Origin: Nitrosospira briensis C-128
Lineage (GTDB): Bacteria; Pseudomonadota; Gammaproteobacteria; Burkholderiales; Nitrosomonadaceae
Direction of reading: 5' to 3'
Length of the DNA: 64,000 bases
Assembly: GCF_000619905.2 (NCBI RefSeq)
Contig: NZ_CP012371.1
Coordinates: 2,356,001-2,420,000 of the forward strand
This document shows, one piece after another, positions 55,790 through 64,000 of this stretch. Under the pieces are notes generated by a model. The model was given only the letters and a program-made list of their open reading frames with translations, was not told where the DNA came from and ran no database searches. The position numbers were made by a program, and so were the translations under genes. The number at the start of each line of letters is the position of its first letter. Positions within the stretch are counted from its first letter, which is position 1.

Positions 55790-57199
55790 TCATAAGCTGT
55801 AATACATATCAAACTCGACCGGATGGGTGGTCATGCGAAACCGCGTCACTTCTTCCATCTTGAGTTCGATGTAGCCATCTATCATATCATTCGAAAACAC
55901 GCCGCCCCGGGTAAGAAAGTTGCGATCCTTATCCAGGCTATCCAGTGCCTCATCCAGCGAGGCGCAAGGGTTGGGAATCCTGGCGGCTTCCTCGGGTGGA
56001 AGGTCATAAAGATTCTTGTCCATGGGGTCACCTGGATGAAGCTTGTTCTGGATACCGTCCAGCCCAGCCATCATCAATGCAGTGAAAGCAAGATAAGGGT
56101 TAGCCGTCGGATCGGGAAAACGCACTTCGACGCGCCTTCCCTTGGGACTGTTGGCGTAGGGAATACGCACTGCCGCGGAACGGTTGCTTACCGAATAAGC
56201 AAGGTTGATCGGTGCTTCGAAACCGGGAACCAGGCGCTTGTAGGAATTGGTACCCGGATTGGTAATGGCGTTCAGGGCCTTGGCATGCCTGATAATGCCG
56301 CCTATATAATACAACGCCATTTCCGAGAGGCCCGCGTAACCATTTCCGGAAAATAGATTTTGTCCGGCTTTCCAGATCGACTGGTGCACATGCATGCCCG
56401 AACCATTGTCGCCGACGATGGGTTTCGGCATGAAAGTCGCCGTTTTTCCGTAAGAGTGCGCGATATTGTGCACGACATATTTGAATACCTGGGTCCAGTC
56501 GGCGCGCTTCACCAGGCTGCTGTACTTGGTACCTATTTCACACTGTCCGGCAGTCGCGACTTCATGATGATGTACTTCGACTTCGATACCCAGTTCTTCC
56601 AGTGCAAGACACATGGCGGAACGAATATCGTGCAAGGAATCAACCGGAGGAACGGGAAAATATCCCCCTTTTATACCGGGGCGGTGCCCGGTATTGCCCC
56701 CTTCGTATTTTACTGCCGAGCTCCAGGCTGCTTCCTCGGATTCGATCTTTACCGAGCAGCCGGACATATCGGCGTGCCAGATAACGGAGTCAAAGATGAA
56801 GAATTCAGGCTCCGGTCCGAAATAGGCGATGTCGCCGATGCCGGTCGATTTAAGGTAAGCTTCGCCGCGTTTCGCCAGCGAGCGGGGGTCGCGGTCATAG
56901 CCCTTGCCGTCGGAAGGCTCCACCACATCACAGGTCATGAACATCGTCGCCTCGTCCATGAACGGGTCCATTTTCGCCGTTTCGGGATCAGGTACCAGCA
57001 GCATGTCGGAGGCATGAATACCTTTCCAGCCGGCAATGGAGGAACCATCGAACGCGTGACCATCCTCCAGCTTGTCCGCATCGATGGCATGGGCGGGAAG
57101 CGTTACATGGTGTTCTTTACCGCGGGTATCCGTAAATCTTAAATCAACGAACCTGACTTCATTGTCCTGGATCATTTTCAGAACATCGGGTACCGCCAT
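55790..57199 (-). CDS. glnA: Glutamine synthetase, type I
   Basis: A 469-residue GSI enzyme making glutamine from glutamate and ammonia, central to nitrogen assimilation. Typical segments: [65 protein letters not shown], and the adenylylation site Tyr in [11 protein letters not shown], so activity is probably controlled by GlnE. I prefer ATG 57199, behind GGAGAG, over ATG 57211. Length is exactly that of the family. Confidence 0.96.
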   Translation of the reverse strand: MAVPDVLKMIQDNEVRFVDLRFTDTRGKEHHVTLPAHAIDADKLEDGHAFDGSSIAGWKGIHASDMLLVPDPETAKMDPFMDEATMFMTCDVVEPSDGKGYDRDPRSLAKRGEAYLKSTGIGDIAYFGPEPEFFIFDSVIWHADMSGCSVKIESEEAAWSSAVKYEGGNTGHRPGIKGGYFPVPPVDSLHDIRSAMCLALEELGIEVEVHHHEVATAGQCEIGTKYSSLVKRADWTQVFKYVVHNIAHSYGKTATFMPKPIVGDNGSGMHVHQSIWKAGQNLFSGNGYAGLSEMALYYIGGIIRHAKALNAITNPGTNSYKRLVPGFEAPINLAYSVSNRSAAVRIPYANSPKGRRVEVRFPDPTANPYLAFTALMMAGLDGIQNKLHPGDPMDKNLYDLPPEEAARIPNPCASLDEALDSLDKDRNFLTRGGVFSNDMIDGYIELKMEEVTRFRMTTHPVEFDMYYSL

Positions 57200-57252
57200 A
57201 TTTCTCTCCATGAAGACTGCCTTGAATTGAAGGGCATAAGTATAAAGGTAAC

Positions 57253-57258
57253 ATTATA
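57253..57258 (-). promoter_or_regulatory. Candidate -10 element of the glnA promoter
   Basis: On the minus strand TGATATAAT gives a consensus TATAAT with an extended TG, about 54 bases before the glnA start. The nearest TTGAAA is 21 bases away, too far for a standard -35. No sigma-54 TGGCAC-N5-TTGC site was seen in the region. Confidence 0.45.
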
Positions 57259-57458
57259 TCAGCAGGAGCGTTTCCATTTTTTCAAGATGTCGAGCCGAAC
57301 ATGCCTGGGACCCGACATCTTTGGAAAAGATGCCGGGGAATCGCGGGCGCTGCCGTGGCGCTCGCTATGAAGCCTATCCGGTACATAAAGTTTTTAGGCA
57401 AACACCCGCTTGAAAATGGATTACCATTGCATTTTAATCCGTTATTCTGGAAAACCAT

Positions 57459-57911
57459 ATGGAAACCATCGCTGCAATACTGGAGAGGGCGCAACAACGT
57501 GCCAGGGAAATGGATTTGCCGTACGAAGGGGCGCTGTTGCCCAGTGAAGCGCTTGATCTGCTGCAGGAAGCGCCCGGCGCAAAATTGGTGGACGTGCGTT
57601 CCAGAGCCGAATGGGATTGGGTAGGGAGAATACCGGGTGCGGTCGAAATCGAGTGGCAATCCTATCCCGGGATGCGGCCCAACTCCAGCTTCCTCGATTA
57701 TCTTTCCAGCCAGGTGGACAAGGAATCGCTGGTGATGTTCATCTGCCGCAGCGGAGGCCGTTCACATCAGGCTGCGGCTACCGCCACCGAATCGGGCTAT
57801 GCAAATTGCTACAATATTCTCGAAGGTTTTGAAGGCGAGAAAGACGCAACCGGCCATCGTGGTACCAAAGGGGGGTGGAAAGCAGCAGGGTTACCTTGGA
57901 TACAAGGCTGA
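57459..57911 (+). CDS. Rhodanese-domain protein
   Basis: A 150-residue single-domain sulfurtransferase. LVDVRSRAEWDWVGRIPGAV is the CH2A region, and the active-site loop is CRSGGRS (in MFICRSGGRSHQAAATA), followed by NILEGFEGEKDATGHRG and GWKAAGLPW. It probably transfers sulfane sulfur in the cytoplasm. Divergent from glnA and convergent with uppP; no cofactor-linked operon. Confidence 0.9.
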   Translation: METIAAILERAQQRAREMDLPYEGALLPSEALDLLQEAPGAKLVDVRSRAEWDWVGRIPGAVEIEWQSYPGMRPNSSFLDYLSSQVDKESLVMFICRSGGRSHQAAATATESGYANCYNILEGFEGEKDATGHRGTKGGWKAAGLPWIQG

Positions 57912-57986
57912 GCCGACGGACGGGAAACCAGGAGCGCTGGATCAGAATTCTCCGCGTCCGAATTCGGGAAGTCGACGGGCTTCAGT

Positions 57987-58811
57987 TCAAGCCGCGGACC
58001 ATTTGACCATTCCCGAATAAGCCGTGATCAGCACAATGATCCCGAATCCGATGCGATACCATGCAAATACGGTGAAATCATGGTGACTGATAAAGCGCAA
58101 TAATCCCCGTACGGCTAATAATGCGCTGATGAAGGAGGCCACGAAGCCGATAAAAAATACGCCGATATCATCGAAATGGAGAATATCGCGATTTTTGAAA
58201 ATATCGTAGAAGGTGGCCGCGAACATCACGGGTATTGCCAGGAAAAAAGAGAACTCGGTGGCGGCCTTGCGCGATAAGCCGAAAAAGAGTCCGCCAATAA
58301 TCGTTGCACCTGAGCGCGAGGTACCCGGTATCAAGGCCAGGCATTGCATTAATCCAACTTTCAGCGCGTGTTTCCAGTCCATATCTTCCACCCGTTCAAC
58401 TTCCACCACGTGTTGCCTGCGCTCGGCCCACAGAATTAGAATTCCGCCGATTATAAATGCCATTGCCACGGGTACTGGATGAAACAGATATTGCTTGATG
58501 GTTTTAATGAACAATAAACCCAGAATCGCGGCGGGCAGAAACGCGATGAAAAGATTGAGCACGAAGCGGTTTGCATCCTGACGCGAGCCCACATCCGCAA
58601 CTACGCTACGAATCTTGACGCGGTATTCCCAGCATACCGCCAGAATGGCGCCCAGTTGAATGACAATCGTGAATACCTTTCCCTTGTCGTCATTGAAGTC
58701 GAGCAGATCAGCCGCCAGGATGAGATGGCCGGTAGAGGAAATCGGGAGAAATTCGGTCAGGCCTTCGATAATGCCGAGGATCAGGGCCTTGAGGAACAGA
58801 AACCAGTCCAT
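57987..58811 (-). CDS. uppP: Undecaprenyl-diphosphatase (BacA/UppP)
   Basis: A 274-residue membrane protein recycling the undecaprenyl carrier for cell-wall and surface polysaccharide synthesis. Family motifs: [20 protein letters not shown] (residues 13-32) and the second signature [20 protein letters not shown] (about 160-180). About eight helices. Length is normal for the family. Confidence 0.95.
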   Translation of the reverse strand: MDWFLFLKALILGIIEGLTEFLPISSTGHLILAADLLDFNDDKGKVFTIVIQLGAILAVCWEYRVKIRSVVADVGSRQDANRFVLNLFIAFLPAAILGLLFIKTIKQYLFHPVPVAMAFIIGGILILWAERRQHVVEVERVEDMDWKHALKVGLMQCLALIPGTSRSGATIIGGLFFGLSRKAATEFSFFLAIPVMFAATFYDIFKNRDILHFDDIGVFFIGFVASFISALLAVRGLLRFISHHDFTVFAWYRIGFGIIVLITAYSGMVKWSAA

Positions 58812-59119
58812 ATGCGATTATCCGGCCAAACGAATTAAGCGCCGGATAAGCACGAGCGGAAGCGGGTAAGTCAAGGTGTTACCAGGCAACGGGTTTTTCC
58901 AATGGCGGCATATGGGTTGCGATTATCCGGCTGATTATTTTTTTCGGTATTATCGCATCGAAGGCTGCTTCAGGCTTGAAAATACTTCTTGAAGTTGCCA
59001 TAGAGCCGATCGGCGAATAATTTAGAGAAGACTTTTCGATTCCCGTTTCCCGGGAGAGATGAGTGCTTCCTATTTAACGGTCGGCTCTATGGCAGGATGA
59101 GCGCAATGCGCCATCACCA
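58812..59119. other. Intergenic region with repeats between uppP and thiC
   Basis: About 308 bases without a gene. It holds TGCGATTATCCGGC twice (about 58812 and 58918), the inverted repeat at 58996-59094 and a REP-like core GCGCAATGCGC (59101-59111). The region lies upstream of uppP and downstream of thiC. Confidence 0.55.
58996..59094. repeat. 17-bp inverted repeat pair around 65 bases
   Basis: TGCCATAGAGCCGATCG (58996-59012) and CGGTCGGCTCTATGGCA (59078-59094) pair with one mismatch. It could fold as a long hairpin in the thiC 3' region or be a very small MITE. The interior is AT-rich and non-coding. Confidence 0.65.
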
Positions 59120-61060
<1,941 letters not shown>

Positions 61061-61067
61061 TTAGTTA

Positions 61068-61163
61068 CATCCCAGCTTCCCTACGGCGGCATTATCCGTG
61101 TCAGGTAGTAAGGGACTGTCTCACCAGTTTCCGGCGTTTCCGGAAAGGACCCCTAGCTGCTGC
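61068..61163 (-). promoter_or_regulatory. TPP riboswitch upstream of thiC
   Basis: Minus-strand sequence contains the conserved THI-box parts in order: AGGGG, CTGGTGAGA, ACCTGA, GGATAATGCC and GTAGGGAAGC. A GGGAT-N7-ATCCC hairpin follows. GCTTC near 61053 can pair with GGAGC of the thiC ribosome site, suggesting translational control when TPP is bound. The aptamer call is secure; the switching mechanism is inferred. Confidence 0.92.
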
Positions 61164-61227
61164 TGTGAAGCTAATGGAAATGTGGAATAATTGCAAGTCT
61201 GGGATGATATTTTATATAAGGCTGGAC

Positions 61228-61893
61228 ATGGATCTTGAGCAAAACCGTTTTAACATGATAGAACAGCAAATTCGTACATGGGAAGTGCTGGACCAGGAAG
61301 TTCTTAAATTATTATTCGAGCTGCGGCGCGAGGAATTTGTCCCTGCGGCTTACCGTTCTCTTGCATTTGTGGACATGGAAATTCCGCTTGGATACGGTGA
61401 AGTCATGCTTGCCCCAAAGATGGAAGCGCGGATCTTGCAGGAATTGCAGGTAAAAAAAACCGACAGGATTTTGGAGGTGGGCAGCGGCAGCGGGTATCTG
61501 ACTGCATTGCTGGCAGCCAAAGGCGGGTCTGTTTACAGCGTGGAAATCGTGCCGGAACTGAAAGCCATGGCGGAAAAAAATCTCCGGGCGCACGGAATCA
61601 CCGATGTAATCCTGGAGCATGGAGATGCTGCCCGTGGCTGGCCTCAGCATGGGCTTTACGATGTGATCGTGCTGACGGGGTCGACGCCGGTTCTACCGGA
61701 GGCTTTCCAAAAAAGCCTCAAAACCGGTGGACGTCTGTTCGCGGTGGTAGGCGACGCACCTGTCATGCAAGCCGTGCTTGTCACTTGCGTGGCCCAAAAG
61801 GAAAATGCAGGCGTATATAATACAGTTGGCCTGTTTGAAACCTGTATTTCCCCGCTCAAGAACGCGATGCAGCCCGAGAGATTTACATTTTGA
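61228..61893 (+). CDS. pcm: Protein-L-isoaspartate O-methyltransferase family protein
   Basis: A 221-residue SAM methyltransferase: NMIEQQIRTWEVLDQEVLKL, FVPAAYRSLAFVDMEIPLGY, motif I ILEVGSGSGYLTALLAAKG, VYSVEIVPELKAMAEKNL and YDVIVLTGSTPVLPEAF. It repairs isoaspartyl residues if a true PIMT. This subgroup sits upstream of a TolC-family gene and often lacks the canonical substrate residues, so the real substrate may differ. ATG 61228 with AAGG upstream is preferred to 61165, which lies next to the riboswitch. Confidence 0.82.
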   Translation: MDLEQNRFNMIEQQIRTWEVLDQEVLKLLFELRREEFVPAAYRSLAFVDMEIPLGYGEVMLAPKMEARILQELQVKKTDRILEVGSGSGYLTALLAAKGGSVYSVEIVPELKAMAEKNLRAHGITDVILEHGDAARGWPQHGLYDVIVLTGSTPVLPEAFQKSLKTGGRLFAVVGDAPVMQAVLVTCVAQKENAGVYNTVGLFETCISPLKNAMQPERFTF

Positions 61894-62005
61894 TCTTACG
61901 GCCCAATTCCATGAATTACAAGTCCGCCCGGCTGATCTAGCTCAACCGCATCCAATCGGTCGATAGCTCTTTTTTCGTCCAAGAGTTAGACAATCTGGAA
62001 TCAAA

Positions 62006-63358
62006 GTGAAAATTCCGCAATATATTTGTGCGTTATTGATTGCAGGAGCAGCTTTACATACTCCACTCCACGCAGCCGATCTGATGGAAATCTATCGTCA
62101 AGCGCTGGAAGAGGACGCGCTATATAGCGCGGCGCGTGCTGCTCATATGGCGGCGCAGGAAAGGTTGCCGCAGGGTCGGGCCGGACTCCTTCCCACCCTC
62201 TCACTTGCGTTCGTGAAGCGGAGGCAATTCATAGATATCGGAAGTACCACTACGGCTGCGGCTGTCGGAGCGGTCAGGCCGTCTGAAGTGATCATCGATA
62301 ACCAGAGTGTGACGATCACGGCAACCCAGCCCATTTATCGCAAGGAAAATTTCGTAATCTATGAACAATCCAAGCTTCAGGTTGCTCAGGCGGACTCACA
62401 GTTCATCATTGCAGCACAGGATCTGATACTCCGGGTAGCCCAGGCGTATTTGGATATCCTCACCGCGCAAGTAAACCTGGAGGTCGCGGAGGCTCAAAAA
62501 AAGGCAATCTCGGAGCAATTGGAGCAGGCCAAGCGCAACTTTGAGGTGGGCACGACGACTATCGTTGACACTTACGAGGCCCAGGCCCGTTTCGATCTGA
62601 CCACATCTCAGGAAATCGCCGCCAAAAATCAGCTGGAAGTGGCGCAACGCACTCTGCAACAGATCATTGGGCATATGCCCGATGAACTCGTACGCCCGAA
62701 AGACACTGCCTACGAGTTGCTCAACCTGAAGTACGCGAACATGCAGGATTGGATTACCGTGGCTGAACAGAATAACCTCGCCCTGAAAGTACAGCAATCG
62801 GTATACGAAATCGCAAAACAGGACGTGGAACGAGCCAAGGCAGGGCATTATCCCACGCTGGACCTGGTCGCCATATACAGCGACCAGAAAGGCGTCGGCG
62901 GTACAATTACCGGTCGGCCAATTAACCTGACCTCAAAAGAAATAGGGATTCAGGTCAGCTTTCCCATATTTCAGGGTTTCGCGGTGCAATCGCAGGTGCG
63001 CGAAGCCCTGGCTATCCAGGAAAGGGTGTTCCAGGAACTGAACAATACCCGGCGCAACAGTGTGCTGCAGGTGAGCCAGCAGTATCTGAATGTTACCAAC
63101 GGTATCGCCCAGGTAAAAGCGCTGAAACAGGCGCTGCTATCAAGCAAGAGCCAGCTGGATTCAACCAAGCTCGGGCAGGAGGTCGGCGTTAGAACGGAGG
63201 TGGACGTATTAAATGCTCAGCAGCTATATTATTCGGCCCGCCGGGATCTCGCCCAGGCGCGAAATAACTTTCTCATGTCAAGATTGAGATTGGAGGCCGA
63301 GGCAGGAGAGTTGGACGAGGATGACTTGAGGGAGGTAAACCAGGCATTGGTGCAATAA
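62006..63358 (+). CDS. tolC: TolC-family outer-membrane efflux protein
   Basis: A 450-residue outer-membrane channel for type I secretion or efflux. Signal peptide ends ...HTPLHAADL. Two TolC halves with long alpha-helical hairpins are visible (LILRVAQAYLDILTAQVNLE; LGQEVGVRTEVDVLNAQQLYY), and the GRAGLLPTLSLAF and AGHYPTLDLVA strand motifs. It starts at GTG 62006. No membrane-fusion or inner-membrane partner is adjacent. The pcm-tolC pairing is common in proteobacteria. Confidence 0.9.
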   Translation: MKIPQYICALLIAGAALHTPLHAADLMEIYRQALEEDALYSAARAAHMAAQERLPQGRAGLLPTLSLAFVKRRQFIDIGSTTTAAAVGAVRPSEVIIDNQSVTITATQPIYRKENFVIYEQSKLQVAQADSQFIIAAQDLILRVAQAYLDILTAQVNLEVAEAQKKAISEQLEQAKRNFEVGTTTIVDTYEAQARFDLTTSQEIAAKNQLEVAQRTLQQIIGHMPDELVRPKDTAYELLNLKYANMQDWITVAEQNNLALKVQQSVYEIAKQDVERAKAGHYPTLDLVAIYSDQKGVGGTITGRPINLTSKEIGIQVSFPIFQGFAVQSQVREALAIQERVFQELNNTRRNSVLQVSQQYLNVTNGIAQVKALKQALLSSKSQLDSTKLGQEVGVRTEVDVLNAQQLYYSARRDLAQARNNFLMSRLRLEAEAGELDEDDLREVNQALVQ

Positions 63359-63365
63359 CCTCTTC

Positions 63366-63391
63366 AAACCTCTTTTTAAATAAGGTTTTTT
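63366..63391 (+). terminator. Intrinsic terminator after tolC
   Basis: AAACCT (63366-63371) pairs with AGGTTT (63383-63388), followed by a run of T to 63391. The stem is short, but position eight bases after the tolC stop and the T-run fit an intrinsic terminator. Confidence 0.6.
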
Positions 63392-63766
63392 GACTACGAG
63401 CTCCCTCCCTGCGTTGACGCGCAAGTGGTTGAGTGTTAGATTTTCTCAAAAGGAGAAGTTGCGAGTCGTTTTGACGCATTAATGGCCATTACATTGTATT
63501 GTTCGGGTGCCTGAATGTGCTTTCCGCCAGGAACTGCATTTGCGGTTGAGGCCATCGCAGTACCATGCCTTATCGAGTAAGCTCGCAGCAACGAACGCAG
63601 GAAAACTCCAGCTCGAATTCTCCGTAACATATCGTCGACCATTTATTTACCTGGGCATATCGGCCTAATTCAAGCGAAAACAGGCGTGATCTTCCACGAC
63701 GCCTGTTGCCGTGCCGTTGTATCTTCAAATCGAATATACGTAGCTTGATGGCTACCGAGGCCAACC
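63392..63766. other. Intergenic region after tolC
   Basis: About 375 bases without a convincing gene. The minus-strand frames here have no good ribosome sites or recognisable products. The promoter of the MutS-related gene is expected near the right end. No repeat or RNA gene was seen. Confidence 0.45.
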
Positions 63767-64000
63767 ATGAATGAGCCAGCCGTATCTGATACATACCGGG
63801 GTCAGCCGTCTATTCTTTCGACTGGCGACAGGCCGTCGGGCATTCGAGACGCCCGCCCCACGGAAGCCGTCAAAGGCGTGCTGGACGCAAAAACTTTTAG
63901 CGCAATCGAAACGGACCAATTATTTGATTCGCTTAACCATGCCGTCACTCATGCCGGGCAATCGGTGCTTTATCGGTCCCTTGCCCAGCCAGGGACCGAT
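63767..64000 (+). CDS. MutS-related protein, N-terminal part (cut by window end)
   Basis: The first 78 residues of a gene running off the window. After a variable N-terminus, LDAKTFSAIETDQLFDSLNH and GQSVLYRSLAQPGTD match the start of the core (lever) region of MutS-family ATPases that lack the mismatch-reading domain. No ribosome site is strong; ATG 63767 is the first in frame. The ATPase domain should lie downstream of this window. Confidence 0.55.
   Translation, partial: MNEPAVSDTYRGQPSILSTGDRPSGIRDARPTEAVKGVLDAKTFSAIETDQLFDSLNHAVTHAGQSVLYRSLAQPGTD

Noticed and set aside
57212-57458. Possible sigma-54/NtrC promoter for glnA
   Set aside because: No TGGCAC-N5-TTGC pattern seen; only a sigma-70-like extended -10.

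Overview
The window looks like chromosomal DNA of an ammonia-oxidising betaproteobacterium, most likely Nitrosospira or a close relative. It opens in the 3' end of amoA and continues through amoB, amoE (orf4), amoD (orf5), copC and copD, the gene order known from betaproteobacterial ammonia oxidisers. The assignment rests on gene content and recognisable protein motifs only; no database search was run.

Layout. (1) 1-5.7 kb: ammonia monooxygenase and copper-handling cluster, with a strong intrinsic terminator between amoB and amoE. (2) 5.7-12.7 kb: housekeeping genes scpB, scpA, trpS, an M50 protease, yciO and a PHP phosphoesterase on the minus strand, then cysG on the plus strand. (3) 12.7-14.9 kb: a RAYT transposase gene between REP sequences, one of which is split by an IS110/IS1111-type element. 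(4) 15-17.4 kb: 1-Cys peroxiredoxin, an MltF-like lytic transglycosylase and tRNA-Ser(CGA). (5) 17.4 to about 31.4 kb: an accessory island behind the tRNA. It starts with an IS5-family element. Six tightly packed plus-strand genes follow: an ankyrin-RpoD-type sigma factor fusion, a MORC/MutL-like GHKL ATPase, a Z1-domain ATPase, a PD-(D/E)XK protein, an AIPR protein and Vsr. A convergent pair, dcm-type cytosine methyltransferase and Mrr-like endonuclease, closes it. (6) 32-39 kb: a GT4 glycosyltransferase, an ATP-grasp protein, small proteins, an O-methyltransferase and an S9 peptidase. (7) 39.5-51.8 kb: a large signalling block of two histidine kinases, response regulators, a diguanylate cyclase and a REC-REC-PAS-GAF-GGDEF-EAL protein, interrupted by an exbB-exbD-TonB-like operon. 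(8) 51.9-64 kb: pbpG, a LapA-like protein, an antiporter, a MITE-like element, a Sel1 lipoprotein, glnA, a rhodanese, uppP, thiC with a TPP riboswitch, an isoaspartate methyltransferase-like protein, a TolC-family protein and the start of a MutS-related gene.

The most interesting part is the island at 17.4-31.4 kb. Its sigma factor keeps recognisable equivalents of RpoD regions 1.1, 1.2, 2, 3 and 4, carries ankyrin repeats in front, and overlaps the next gene by ATGA. That overlap ties a dedicated sigma factor to a GHKL/Z1/PD-(D/E)XK/AIPR module of a kind previously linked to restriction-modification by gene neighbourhood. A second signal is a 20-bp palindrome, AGCTGTA-N6-TACAGCT, found in three intergenic regions near envelope and signalling genes. 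It suggests one regulator acting at several loci.
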